Source: SFTJ01 sp905210415 | GTDB lineage: Bacteria; Bacteroidota; Bacteroidia; Bacteroidales; Muribaculaceae | DNA: 64,000 nucleotides | Reading direction: 5' to 3' | Assembly: GCA_902476295.1 (NCBI GenBank) | Contig: CABSDC010000001.1 | Span: 27,284-91,283, forward strand | In this document: positions 45,330-54,536 of the stretch, piece after piece | Layout of the letters: every line of letters starts with the position of its first letter | Position numbering within the stretch: the first letter of the stretch is position 1 | Made by a program: the position numbers and the translations under genes | Notes under the pieces: model-generated | The model's input: the letters and a program-made list of their open reading frames with translations, nothing else | Databases searched by the model: none | What the model was told of the DNA's origin: nothing

Positions 45330-45337
45330 CAAAATTA
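45330..45337 (-). promoter_or_regulatory. Candidate -7 box of aguA-aguB
   Basis: Reads TAATTTTG on the minus strand, 38 bases upstream of the aguA TTG start. No matching -33 element seen. Confidence 0.4.
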
Positions 45338-45434
45338 CAAAAATTCTATGGCATAACAGGTGTGCTGCTGCCAAAAATAATTTAAAGATGAATTTTTGCC
45401 GATGTTAATTGCACTAAAGAACAAAAAATAGTAG

Positions 45435-45442
45435 TAATTTTG
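45435..45442 (+). promoter_or_regulatory. Candidate -7 box of the DUF4836-like gene
   Basis: TAATTTTG. The transcript would start near 45449, after the ATG at 45448, which argues for translation from the ATG at 45475. No exact -33 TTTG. Confidence 0.45.
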
Positions 45443-45474
45443 CATTGATGAAAAAAAAACATAATTGTGCAGAA

Positions 45475-46983
45475 ATGAAATTGTTTCGTTTACTTCTGTT
45501 TGTTGTGATTAGTGCGGCAATGATGTCGTGTAGCAACAAAAATGAGCATCTTGAAAAGTTGATTTCTAAAGATGTGGCTGGAGTGGTTTGCATCAACGTT
45601 CCGAACGTGCTTGAAAAGTCGGAGATTAAGAGTGGTGATGAATTGGTGATACCCGATGCGTTGAAATCCATCATTAATTCAAACGAAGATTTGACGTTCG
45701 GCCAGGTTGTGAAGAACATCCCTAACTTGGGTATTGAAATCAAAGATAGAGCGTATCTATACTTTCCTAACGACATGTTTGACTATGTGGCATTGATTGC
45801 CATTAACGATGAGGATAAAGCAAAAACACTTATTTCGCACAGAACAGGAGAGCCGTTTGCTGATTTTAATGGCGTGGATTGCGTGATGAGTGATATGGGA
45901 GTGTGGGGCATTGACGACGGTGTGCTGCTATATGGCAATTTGCGTGTGGCAACCGACATCAAAAAAGCAGCGAAATGGATTAAGGCTACGCTCGACTATG
46001 AGGGAGAAAGTATTGTTGATCATCCAGAGACAAAGGGATTGCTTGACCCAGACAAGGAAGTAACTGCATATTTTGAAATGCAGAAAATAAGCAGGATGAT
46101 GCGCGGTAGTGCCGTGGTGAGCAATGTGGTGAAGAGTTATCCTATTGCATCACTTCTGCTTGATAGCGACATAAAAGCGGTGAAGATGGATATGTCGTTT
46201 AAAGGTAATCGTGGAGACGTAAATGTTGATGTGATTGCAGATGATAATGGCGAATATGCCACTATGATGAATACCTTGTTGCAAAAGCCGTCTAATTCTT
46301 TTCTCTGCACGATACCAAATAGCATGAAGTTGGTGATGTCGATGAGTGTTAATGGCCGTGCATTGGCATCGTTGCCACAAGTTCAGAAAATGATAAAGAT
46401 GGTGAATGATATGCCATTTTTAGGCCGACTTGATATAACCTCAATGATTGAGGCTATAGATGGCCCGATAGCAGTGGGTGTTGCCAACGACCCCGTGTTT
46501 GCCGATGAATATAATTATGTGTTTGCTGCTCAAACTTCAAGGGCTGATGATATTGTGAAGGCGATAAGCACATTTGCATCATCGCTCGGTCAAGACCCAG
46601 AGTTGTATGACGGCGAGTTGGTATATGCTTACAACAACAAGCAGGTGCGCCTGGGTATAGCAGGAAATGTGGTGTATGTGAAGATGCTCAATTATGAGCA
46701 GTTTGAGCCGAATTTTGATGGAGATAAGTCGATTAATAAATTCTTCGCTGAGATGCCGCTGGGCATATATAGTCAAATCACCAATAATAAGGTGCAGAGT
46801 ACGCTAAGTTTTGGCTTAAAGAATATGCATAGTGCTACAGGGGCGTTTGTGACACAAGAGAAAGAAAATGCCATGTTGCAATTCATAAGTTTTCTTTGCT
46901 CGATTAAGCCAGTAGGAAACTATGATATTGATATGGTCGAATTTGATGAAACAAATATGGTGGGTGATTTTCAACCACTGTAA
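45475..46983 (+). CDS. DUF4836-like lipoprotein
   Basis: 502 residues from the ATG at 45475. That start gives a clean lipoprotein signal (MKLFRLLLFVVISAAMMSC-S) with the lipidated Cys at residue 19; upstream in-frame ATG 45448 and TTG 45445 would add ten charged residues and lie at or before the predicted transcript start. The mature protein resembles the DUF4836 family of Bacteroidetes: repeated units that ask whether values are modest (DVAGVVCINVPNVLEKS, FDYVALIAINDEDKAK, GDVNVDVIADDNGEY). No enzymatic motif is visible. The function is unknown. Single-gene unit. Confidence 0.7.
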   Translation: MKLFRLLLFVVISAAMMSCSNKNEHLEKLISKDVAGVVCINVPNVLEKSEIKSGDELVIPDALKSIINSNEDLTFGQVVKNIPNLGIEIKDRAYLYFPNDMFDYVALIAINDEDKAKTLISHRTGEPFADFNGVDCVMSDMGVWGIDDGVLLYGNLRVATDIKKAAKWIKATLDYEGESIVDHPETKGLLDPDKEVTAYFEMQKISRMMRGSAVVSNVVKSYPIASLLLDSDIKAVKMDMSFKGNRGDVNVDVIADDNGEYATMMNTLLQKPSNSFLCTIPNSMKLVMSMSVNGRALASLPQVQKMIKMVNDMPFLGRLDITSMIEAIDGPIAVGVANDPVFADEYNYVFAAQTSRADDIVKAISTFASSLGQDPELYDGELVYAYNNKQVRLGIAGNVVYVKMLNYEQFEPNFDGDKSINKFFAEMPLGIYSQITNNKVQSTLSFGLKNMHSATGAFVTQEKENAMLQFISFLCSIKPVGNYDIDMVEFDETNMVGDFQPL

Positions 46984-47005
46984 GTGAAAATTTAAACAAA
47001 TAAAA

Positions 47006-47044
47006 CGACACCCGTCATTTCTCATGATGAAATGGCGGGTGTCG
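47006..47044. terminator. Terminator hairpin
   Basis: CGACACCCGTCATTTC pairs with GAAATGGCGGGTGTCG (one G-T) around loop TCATGAT. On the minus strand it is followed by TTTTATTTG, so it serves galE, and it can also end the DUF4836-like transcript. Confidence 0.8.
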
Positions 47045-47055
47045 CAGTATAGTGG

Positions 47056-47244
47056 TTTAACCCAATTCGGTCATTTGGGTTTGGATAGATTTCGGTATTT
47101 TAGAAGCAGTGTTTGATTAATTTCTAATGAGTGATAGCAAGCTATTGCGAATTAAAAACAAACTAAGGATGCCTTATAAAAACCGAAAGCCCCAAGCAGT
47201 AGAAAAATTTTACACCTATGTCCTAACGACCGAAATGGGTTTAA
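47056..47244. repeat. 189-bp non-coding unit with imperfect terminal inverted repeats
   Basis: Left end TTTAACCCAATTCGGTC (47056-47072); right end GACCGAAATGGGTTTAA (47228-47244). The two are inverted copies with 15 of 17 positions matching. No open frame is inside. The left 52 bases recur at 61756-61807. It fills most of the gap between the DUF4836-like gene and galE. A MITE-like element or a paired REP-type repeat are both possible. Confidence 0.55.
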
Positions 47245-47256
47245 TGTAGGCGGGGA

Positions 47257-48288
47257 TTACATTATGCCGCGTTCACGGAGCTTGAGTTGCCAGTTCCATG
47301 CGCTGCGCATAGTATCTTCGATAGAAGTGTCGGCCTTCCAACCGAGAATCTTGTTAGCCTTAGATGGGTCGCCCCAAACTTTCTCGATGTCGCCAGCACG
47401 ACGTTCAACCACCTTATAAGGCACTTTCACGCCAGTGGCTTTTTCAAATGCAGTGATGAGCTCCATAACAGATAGACCTCTACCGGTGCCGAGGTTGTAG
47501 ATTTCGAGGTTGTCGCCATCTTTCTCGAGCATACGGTCGACAGCGCAAACGTGAGCCTTAGCAAGGTCAACCACGTTGATGAAGTCGCGGATACAATATC
47601 CGTCAGGAGTGTTGTAGTCGTTGCCGAATACGCTTAGTTCCTTGCGGATGCCCATAGCTGTCTGTGTGAGATAAGGGATGAGGTTTTGAGGCACACCGTT
47701 AGGCAATTCGCCGATTTCTGCACTTGGGTGCGCTCCAACTGGGTTGAAGTAACGCAAGATGATGCTCTTGATAGGAGCACCAGAGTGGATGTAGTCGGTG
47801 ATGATTTCTTCAGAAATCTGCTTTGTGTTGCCGTAAGGCGATGTAGCCTTCTTAATTGGAGATTCTTCAGTTACAGGGTTTACGTCTGGTTCGCCATATA
47901 CGGTGCAAGAAGAAGAGAACACGAAACCTTTCACGCCAAATTCAGGCATGAGTTCAAGAAGGTTGGTGAGAGTGTTGAGGTTGTTGCGATAGTAGAGAAG
48001 AGGTTTTTCTACTGATTCGCCAACTGCCTTGCTTGCAGCGAAATTGATGATGGCTTTGATGCCAGGGTTTTCAGTGAATAATTTGCGAAGAGTGGCCATG
48101 TCGGTGCAGTCGCCTTGCACAAACATTGGTCGTTTGCCAGAAATTTTTTCAATGCCGTCGAGCACATCGATGTTGCTATTAGAGAGGTTGTCAATCACCA
48201 CTACATCATAACCTGCTGCGTGCAATTCCACAACGGTGTGCGAGCCAATATAGCCGGTACCACCAGTAACTAAGATTTTACCTTTCAT
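47257..48288 (-). CDS. galE: UDP-glucose 4-epimerase
   Basis: 343-residue short-chain dehydrogenase of the extended class. NAD-binding GGTGYIGSHTVVEL at the N-terminus, KAIINFAASKAVGESV, the Ser in FSSSCTVYG and the catalytic YGNTK pair, then RYFNPVGAHPS and YNLGTGRGLSVMEL. It interconverts UDP-glucose and UDP-galactose (and possibly the N-acetyl forms), feeding glycan synthesis. A TATCTTTG box (minus, 48346-48353) is upstream. Confidence 0.95.
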   Translation of the reverse strand: MKGKILVTGGTGYIGSHTVVELHAAGYDVVVIDNLSNSNIDVLDGIEKISGKRPMFVQGDCTDMATLRKLFTENPGIKAIINFAASKAVGESVEKPLLYYRNNLNTLTNLLELMPEFGVKGFVFSSSCTVYGEPDVNPVTEESPIKKATSPYGNTKQISEEIITDYIHSGAPIKSIILRYFNPVGAHPSAEIGELPNGVPQNLIPYLTQTAMGIRKELSVFGNDYNTPDGYCIRDFINVVDLAKAHVCAVDRMLEKDGDNLEIYNLGTGRGLSVMELITAFEKATGVKVPYKVVERRAGDIEKVWGDPSKANKILGWKADTSIEDTMRSAWNWQLKLRERGIM

Positions 48289-48345
48289 TTTTTAGGTCTT
48301 TTTTTAGAAATGAATTACTCGATTTAATGTTGAATTTTGTAGTTG

Positions 48346-48353
48346 CAAAGATA
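48346..48353 (-). promoter_or_regulatory. Candidate -7 box of galE
   Basis: Reads TATCTTTG on the minus strand, 57 bases upstream of the galE ATG; -33 element not clear. Confidence 0.45.
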
Positions 48354-48428
48354 CGTTTTAATTATCATTAAAGGATGAGAAAATGATAACAATTTTCATA
48401 CAACTAATGTTAATCCACAATTTATAAT

Positions 48429-48436
48429 TAACTTTG
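48429..48436 (+). promoter_or_regulatory. Candidate -7 box of metF
   Basis: TAACTTTG, 27 bases upstream of the metF ATG; -33 element not clear. Confidence 0.45.
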
Positions 48437-48463
48437 TGAATGAAAAAAGCGAAAAATTGACAC

Positions 48464-49423
48464 ATGATAAATGTAACAGATATAATATCTAATTTAAAGA
48501 AACCCGGGTTTTCATTTGAAGTGCTTCCGCCATTGAAGGGCAGGGGCATAGAGCAGATTTTCAAGAATGTAGATAGACTGAAGGAGTTTAATCCACTATA
48601 TATAAATATCACCACACATCGCAGTGAAATGGTGTATAAGAGCACTGCCGATGGCTTGTATCAACGCATCTCGCAACGCAATCGCCCAGGCACTGTGGCT
48701 GTGGCAGCAGCGATACAGCAGCGATACAATGTTACGGCAGTTCCTCATATTATATGCAGCGGCTTTTCGAAGAATGAAACAGAATATGCCCTTATCGACT
48801 TGAACTTCTTGGGTATAAATAATATACTTGTGCTAAGAGGCGATAAGGCGAAGCATGACAATAGGTTTGTGCCAGCAGAAAACGGTTATAGCCATGCGAG
48901 TGAATTGGCGCAACAAGTGAACGATTTTAATAAAGGCTGTTTCATAGATGGCACTAAGATGGATATTGTTACAGACAGACCTTTTTCATACGGCGTGGCT
49001 GGTTATCCTGAGAAGCACGAAGAGGCTCCTAACAATGATATTGACTTGATGTTTTTGAAGCAGAAAGTGGATATGGGGGCTGATTATATAGTAACGCAGA
49101 TGTGCTTTGATAATCAAAAACTATATGATTTTATGGCGCGATGTAAGTCGGCAGGCATCAATGTGCCAATCATACCGGGCTTGAAGCCGATTGTCAATCT
49201 CAATCAGTTGACGATGTTGCCCAAGACGTTCCGAGTGGATTTGCCTAATGATTTGGCAATGGAGCTTGTGAAATGCAAAGACGATGTGGCGGCAAAGCAA
49301 GTGGGCGTGGAATGGTGTGTGATGCAGACCAAAGACTTGATAGCGCATGGCATAAAGTCGGTTCACTTCTATTCGCACAACGCCACTGAGAGCGTGCGAA
49401 AGGTGGCAGAAGCCATTTATTAA
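48464..49423 (+). CDS. metF: 5,10-methylenetetrahydrofolate reductase
   Basis: 319 residues, FAD-dependent TIM-barrel enzyme that makes 5-methyl-THF for methionine synthesis. Signatures: FSFEVLPPLKGRG with the conserved Glu, YINITTHRSEM (a T-H motif), PHIICSGFSKNETEYAL, NILVLRGDK, and QMCFDNQKLYDFM, IPGLKPI near the end. It complements metY (20273) in methionine supply, though the genes are far apart. Followed by holB after 34 bases. Confidence 0.95.
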   Translation: MINVTDIISNLKKPGFSFEVLPPLKGRGIEQIFKNVDRLKEFNPLYINITTHRSEMVYKSTADGLYQRISQRNRPGTVAVAAAIQQRYNVTAVPHIICSGFSKNETEYALIDLNFLGINNILVLRGDKAKHDNRFVPAENGYSHASELAQQVNDFNKGCFIDGTKMDIVTDRPFSYGVAGYPEKHEEAPNNDIDLMFLKQKVDMGADYIVTQMCFDNQKLYDFMARCKSAGINVPIIPGLKPIVNLNQLTMLPKTFRVDLPNDLAMELVKCKDDVAAKQVGVEWCVMQTKDLIAHGIKSVHFYSHNATESVRKVAEAIY

Positions 49424-49457
49424 TAGAAAACGAAAAATATACTGATAACTAATATCA

Positions 49458-50588
49458 ATGAAATTTAAAGATATCATAGGAAATGAAGAAGCCGTGAAGC
49501 GCCTTCGCGACATGGTAGACCGCGATCGCATACCGCATGCGTTGCTGCTAATGGGAGACCCCGGGGTGGCAAAGTTGGCGCTTGCGCAAGCGTTTGCTCA
49601 ATATGTCCATTGTGAAAATCGCATCGATGGTGATTCGTGTGGACAGTGTCCATCGTGCCTTCAGCATCAGTCGTTGAACCATGTGGATACGTTTTATTCA
49701 TATCCTATATTTAAGAAAGGCACAACTACATATTGCGAAGATTATCTCGAAGACTGGAAAAAGTTTCTTAATGAGAATCCGATAGAGAATTATGAGCGAT
49801 GGCTCACGATAATAAAGAACGATAATGGTCAGCCAAGTATTCTCACACAGGAAAGCGATGTGATAATACGCAGGATGAGCCTCACGGCATATTCATCGAA
49901 ATATAAGATACATATAATGTGGCTACCAGAGAAAATGCAGCCACAGTGTGCCAATGCTTTGCTGAAGATAATTGAGGAGCCGTATCCCGATTCTTTGTTT
50001 GTGCTTGTGAGCAATAATTATCAGGATATATTGCCTACGATATATTCACGCACACAGCGCGTATTGCTTAAGAAACCATCAACTGATAAGGTGGCTAAGT
50101 ATTTGGTAGATAAGTATGGCATGGATGCGCAAGATGCTCTCGCATACGCTGCTCCTGCCGATGGTAATATCTCGCTTGCCGAAGCCGGCTTGAAGAAGAA
50201 TAACGAGAATGCCGCTTTTCACGAGAAGTTCACCCAATTGATGCGTCTGGCTTATAGTGTTGACTTGAAAAGTCTGAGAAATTGGTCGGTGGAGGTAAAC
50301 GACTATAAGAGAGAAAAAATCTGCCGCTTCTTGCAATACGCAAGTCGTATGGTGAGGGAAAATTATATCTATAACCTTCACACGCAGGGTTTGAATTATA
50401 TGACCCGTGAAGAGGAACAGTTCAGTGTGAGATTTTCGCCATTTATCAATGAATTGAATGTGGAGGAAATAGTCGACGAACTGAATAAGGCAGAGATAGA
50501 CATCCGTGGCAATGCCAACGGCAAAATTGTGCTGTTTGACCTTGCAATAAAGATGACTGTGCTAATTAAGAAGAAGAGAAAAAACTGA
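49458..50588 (+). CDS. holB: DNA polymerase III subunit delta'
   Basis: 376 residues, clamp-loader AAA+ subunit. Start KFKDIIGNEEAVKRLRDMV; modified P-loop LLMGDPGVAKLALA (Ala in place of the usual Gly), as delta' need not hydrolyse ATP; zinc module CGQCPSCLQHQSLNHVD; the sensor region HIMWLPEKMQPQCANALLKIIEEP and the SRTQRV segment. The partner delta is encoded at 16365. A small 7-bp hairpin overlaps its stop codon. Confidence 0.93.
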   Translation: MKFKDIIGNEEAVKRLRDMVDRDRIPHALLLMGDPGVAKLALAQAFAQYVHCENRIDGDSCGQCPSCLQHQSLNHVDTFYSYPIFKKGTTTYCEDYLEDWKKFLNENPIENYERWLTIIKNDNGQPSILTQESDVIIRRMSLTAYSSKYKIHIMWLPEKMQPQCANALLKIIEEPYPDSLFVLVSNNYQDILPTIYSRTQRVLLKKPSTDKVAKYLVDKYGMDAQDALAYAAPADGNISLAEAGLKKNNENAAFHEKFTQLMRLAYSVDLKSLRNWSVEVNDYKREKICRFLQYASRMVRENYIYNLHTQGLNYMTREEEQFSVRFSPFINELNVEEIVDELNKAEIDIRGNANGKIVLFDLAIKMTVLIKKKRKN

Positions 50589-50636
50589 GGAATGCCTCAG
50601 TGAGGAATAAAAAATAGTGTAATAAAATTGTGTATT

Positions 50637-53600
50637 ATGGTAGAATCATTTTTGCATTTTTTGGCAAGGGAATATTGCAATCGCGTAGACAGTAAAGATT
50701 TATTCCGCTATTGCTTTGTATTCCCTAATCAGCGATCGGGAAAGTTTTTTGAAAAGGAGTTGGGCGAATGTATTGATAAGCCACTTCTTTTGCCGGCGAT
50801 TACCACAATCAATGGTTTCGTGTCGGATTTGACAGGTGCGGTAGAGGCAAATCGCATTGAACTGCTCACTATCTTGTATAAGGCGTATAAAGACGTAATG
50901 AAAGACAATTCAGCGCCTTTCGACCGCTTTGCTCGCTGGGGTGATGTGTTGCTTAGCGACTTTGGCGATGCCGATAGATATATGGTGGATGCTAAAAGCT
51001 TGTTTGTCAACATTTCAGAGCTTAAGCAGATAAAATCGAATTATCTTGATGAGTTGCCCGAAGAGGTGAAGAAGTCAATTGCCCACTTCTTTAATTTCGA
51101 CTTTGAAAAAAATAATAAAGACGAGTTTTGGCAACATATCAGTAGGGATAATGGCGATGTGGAGATTCGTGAAAAATTCACAGGAATATGGTCGCAGCTA
51201 TACAATATATATGAGAAATTTAACCATTATCTTGATGATGCCGGTTTGACATACGGCGGCAAGATGTATCGTGATGCCGCTATCATAGCAGAAGAAAGCG
51301 CAAGAGAGGATTTTGAACATGTGAGATATGTGTTCTCGGGCTTTAATGTGCTATCAAAGTCGGAGTATGAATTGTTTAAGGCAATGCAGAAAAAAGGCAA
51401 TGCTGACTTTCATTGGGACTATAATACTCCAGCGTTTCGTACAGGGAACAATAAAGGCACAAAGTTCTTATCGAAATACGTCAAGGAATTTAAGCCGCCA
51501 TTTGAAATGGGAAAAAACGATTCATTCCCGCCGAACATGTATGCCATAGGTGTGCCATCAAACTATGCTCAAGTGCGATATGCTGATGCAATCATACGTG
51601 AACTCGTCAAAAAGGGTAAGACCGATAGGGCAAATGCTATAGATACGGCGGTTGTGCTGCCTGATGAGCAATTGTTTATGCCTATGGTGAAAGCCGTTTC
51701 ACTCGACACGGTAGACAAAATCAACGTCACGATGGGTTTGTCGATACGCAATTCGAGCATCGCTACACTGATGTCTGTGATATCGAAGATGCACTATCAG
51801 GCGAAGAAGGTGAGTGGCGAGTGGACATATTTCCATGCCGATGTAAAAGATATTTTGCTACATCCGATTGTGAAACTTTTTGACAATGAAGGCTCTGTGA
51901 GACTTATTGATGAGTTGACCTCAGAGAACTGTTTTCAGGTGAGCTATGCAATGATAGAGCAATATGCTCCGAAATTGGCTTCGCTATTCAGTGTGGTGGA
52001 GGAATTCACGACAGAAGAGGTGAGCGACTATCTGCAAGGCGTGATTGAGTTTACTGACAATGTGCTGCAGCGTCAGCAACAGATGGAGCAGGAGGTTCGT
52101 ACAGACTCTGGCGAGACTGACGATGATGAAGAGCAAAATCCAATAGATATAGAGCGTGCTTTTATTGAAAGCTATCGCGATGCGTTGGCTCAGTTGTGCG
52201 AGGTGCTCAACAATGCCAATTTGGTGTCGGGCGACAGAATCAATGTCACCACATTCTGCTTCTTGCTGGATAGACTTATTGGTTCCACCAAGGTGGCTTT
52301 TGAAGGTGAGCCTTTGGGGGGATTGCAAATTATGGGTTTGCTTGAAACTCGTTGCCTTGATTTTAAGAACCTTATAATCTTGTCGATGAATGAGCGGATA
52401 TTCCCTCGTAAGCACTTCACGAAATCGTTTATCCCTCAGAATTTTCGTAAAGCACGGGAGATGTCGACCTTGGAGCATCAGGAATCGATGTATGCTTATT
52501 ATTTCTATCGAATGATAAGTCGTGCAGAAAATGTGTTTATGCTGTACGACTCTCGTACACAAGGCGCAAGTTCGGGTGAGGAATCACGGTTTATACGCCA
52601 ACTTGATATATTGTATAGCGACAAGTGCCATATTCATCGCGTTATGCCAGGTCTTGGCATTAAAGCGCCACAGACTTGCGGGATAGAGGTGGCGAAAGAC
52701 GAGCGAATTATGGAGATTCTTGATAAGTATAAGTGTCCATTGCCTGAGTCGGAGGATGAGATAGAAAAGAAGATGAAGAGTGGCGAATTGAAATTGCTCT
52801 CGGCACATAGTTTGAATGCCTATATTGAATGCCCTGTGCGATTTTATCTGCGCTATGTTGAGGGATTGGCGGAAATCGAAGAAGTGTCGGAATTTATGGA
52901 TGCGAGCACTTTTGGCACGATTATTCATGAAACGATACAGCAATTATATAAAAACGGCTCAAAGATTACAACAGAATATATCGATAAATTGTTGGCAAGG
53001 GGAAACAAGATAATAGATAATACGATTATCGCCAATGTGAACAGGATATTCTTCAAGAAAGGAGAGAATTGCTATGAACCACTATATGGTGAGTGCATGC
53101 TGAAATTCGACATTATGAAGATTTTTATCACTCGAATTCTTGAGTATGACAGGGAAGAGCTTAAGAAATATGGCGAAATCAACTATATACAGGGCGAAAA
53201 ACGCATCGTCTGTAAATTGCCTATTGATGGTTCGGAACATGCCATTAATCTCACATACACAATCGACCGCCTTGATAGTGTGCAGGAAGAGGGCAAAGAA
53301 GTGCTTCGAATAATCGACTATAAAACAGGTAAAGACAAAACACGTTTTGTGGGGGTGAAAAGCCTATTCGACAATTCGGTGACAGAACGCAGGCATTCTC
53401 TATTTCAGCTGTTGCTCTACTGCAAGGCATTGTCGCATGAAAAGGAGTTCGCAGGAAAGGATATAAAACCGATTATTTACAAATTGTTGAACATGAATGA
53501 TACTGGCGTGTTCTTCAAGAAGAGCAATGCAAGTAAGCCAGTACAGGTGGTGTATCCCGATATGGTGGTGGACGACGATGAGAGAATTAAAGAATGTTTC

Positions 53601-53720
53601 GAGTCGCACATGGCAGCGATAATAAATGAATTATTTGATCCAAAAAAGCCGTTTGTGCAGACGGCTAACGAAAAAAACTGTAAATATTGCAAATTCAAGG
53701 ATTTCTGCCGCAAGGAATAG
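50637..53720 (+). CDS. AddB-like PD-(D/E)XK nuclease of a RecBCD/AddAB-type complex
   Basis: 1027 residues from the ATG at 50637 (an in-frame TTG at 50628 is less likely). The N-terminal two thirds look like an inactivated helicase: VFPNQRSGKFFEKEL in the Walker A place, and LIILSMNERIFPRKH further on. The C-terminal nuclease has HSLNAYIECPVRFYLRYV, GTIIHETIQQLY and the active-site RIIDYKTGKDKTRF. Cys in ECPVRFY together with NCKYCKFKDFC at the very end match the Fe-S cluster ligands of AddB-type nucleases. It would act in double-strand break resection. The helicase-nuclease partner AddA, normally adjacent in Bacteroidales, is missing here: holB is upstream and rplY downstream. Confidence 0.85.
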   Translation: MVESFLHFLAREYCNRVDSKDLFRYCFVFPNQRSGKFFEKELGECIDKPLLLPAITTINGFVSDLTGAVEANRIELLTILYKAYKDVMKDNSAPFDRFARWGDVLLSDFGDADRYMVDAKSLFVNISELKQIKSNYLDELPEEVKKSIAHFFNFDFEKNNKDEFWQHISRDNGDVEIREKFTGIWSQLYNIYEKFNHYLDDAGLTYGGKMYRDAAIIAEESAREDFEHVRYVFSGFNVLSKSEYELFKAMQKKGNADFHWDYNTPAFRTGNNKGTKFLSKYVKEFKPPFEMGKNDSFPPNMYAIGVPSNYAQVRYADAIIRELVKKGKTDRANAIDTAVVLPDEQLFMPMVKAVSLDTVDKINVTMGLSIRNSSIATLMSVISKMHYQAKKVSGEWTYFHADVKDILLHPIVKLFDNEGSVRLIDELTSENCFQVSYAMIEQYAPKLASLFSVVEEFTTEEVSDYLQGVIEFTDNVLQRQQQMEQEVRTDSGETDDDEEQNPIDIERAFIESYRDALAQLCEVLNNANLVSGDRINVTTFCFLLDRLIGSTKVAFEGEPLGGLQIMGLLETRCLDFKNLIILSMNERIFPRKHFTKSFIPQNFRKAREMSTLEHQESMYAYYFYRMISRAENVFMLYDSRTQGASSGEESRFIRQLDILYSDKCHIHRVMPGLGIKAPQTCGIEVAKDERIMEILDKYKCPLPESEDEIEKKMKSGELKLLSAHSLNAYIECPVRFYLRYVEGLAEIEEVSEFMDASTFGTIIHETIQQLYKNGSKITTEYIDKLLARGNKIIDNTIIANVNRIFFKKGENCYEPLYGECMLKFDIMKIFITRILEYDREELKKYGEINYIQGEKRIVCKLPIDGSEHAINLTYTIDRLDSVQEEGKEVLRIIDYKTGKDKTRFVGVKSLFDNSVTERRHSLFQLLLYCKALSHEKEFAGKDIKPIIYKLLNMNDTGVFFKKSNASKPVQVVYPDMVVDDDERIKECFESHMAAIINELFDPKKPFVQTANEKNCKYCKFKDFCRKE

Positions 53721-53751
53721 TTTGAAATCCGAGAAAAAATTCGTACCTTTG
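53721..53751 (+). promoter_or_regulatory. rplY: Complete promoter of rplY
   Basis: TTTG at 53721-53724, 19 bases, TACCTTTG at 53744-53751: exact consensus. The transcript should start near 53758, giving a leader of about 70 bases. The -33 element overlaps the end of the preceding gene's stop region. Confidence 0.85.
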
Positions 53752-53780
53752 CACCGCTTTTTGAAATTCCGTGTGATGGG

Positions 53781-53806
53781 AAATTAAGGAGCAAAACACT
53801 TAATTT
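53781..53806 (+). promoter_or_regulatory. Inverted repeat in the rplY leader
   Basis: AAATTAAG (53781-53788) and CTTAATTT (53799-53806) are perfect inverted copies separated by 10 bases. It lies 25 bases ahead of the rplY ATG, in the predicted leader. It may be a protein-binding site or a weak hairpin for control of the ribosomal protein gene. Confidence 0.4.
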
Positions 53807-53830
53807 TGAGTAACACATAAAAAATTTAAA

Positions 53831-54496
53831 ATGAAAACATTCGCATTAAATGCAACTCCAAGAACAGATCTTGGTAAGAAGGCAACAAAGGCACTCCGTG
53901 CTGAGTCAAAAATTCCTGCAGTAGTAAACGGTGGTGAAGTAGTAACACTTCCTTACGAAGGCGCATTGAAGGAAGGTCAGAAGATTGTAGAAATCGCTGA
54001 AAACAAGACTTCAAACGTTAAGAAGGCTATCATTGTAACTGACATTACAGTAGAAAAGGAAGCAGTTCGTAAGCTTATCTACACTCCAGACATCTTCGTT
54101 GTAGACCTTACAGTGAATGGTGAAGTGAAGAAGGTAGTTTTGAAAGACCTCCAATTCCACCCTGTAACTGACGAAATCCTTCACATCGACTTCCTCGAAG
54201 TGAGCGAAAACAAGCCAGTAGTTATGGAAGTACCTGTTGCTCTTGAAGGTCACGCAGAAGGTGTTAAGGCCGGTGGTAAGCTTTCTCTCTCAATGAAGAA
54301 GTTGAAGGTTAAGGCTGTATACAGCGCAATTCCTGAGCGTATCGTAGTTAACATCGACAACATCCAACTCGGTCAATCACTCAAGGTTGGTTCATTGCAC
54401 TATGAAGGTCTTGAATTGATGAACTCTAAGAACGCTGTTGTATGTGCTGTTCAATTGACTCGTGCTGCACGTGGTCAACAAGCAAACCAAGGCTAA
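53831..54496 (+). CDS. rplY: 50S ribosomal protein L25 (CTC form)
   Basis: 221 residues: an N-terminal 5S-rRNA-binding L25 domain (LNATPRTDLGKKATKALRAE, IPAVVNGGEV) and a C-terminal TL5/CTC beta domain (FHPVTDEILHIDFLEV, GGKLSLSMKKLKVKA). Codon choice is visibly more restricted than in neighbours, as expected for a highly expressed gene. It leads a translation operon with pth and an Hsp15-like gene, from a consensus promoter. Confidence 0.96.
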   Translation: MKTFALNATPRTDLGKKATKALRAESKIPAVVNGGEVVTLPYEGALKEGQKIVEIAENKTSNVKKAIIVTDITVEKEAVRKLIYTPDIFVVDLTVNGEVKKVVLKDLQFHPVTDEILHIDFLEVSENKPVVMEVPVALEGHAEGVKAGGKLSLSMKKLKVKAVYSAIPERIVVNIDNIQLGQSLKVGSLHYEGLELMNSKNAVVCAVQLTRAARGQQANQG

Positions 54497-54536
54497 TAAT
54501 CACTTTTAGAATCTGAAAGTTTATTAAACTTGAACA

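Noticed and set aside
50584..50601. Hairpin ACTGAGG/CCTCAGT at the holB stop as a terminator
   Set aside because: Short stem, no T-run; too weak to list as a feature.
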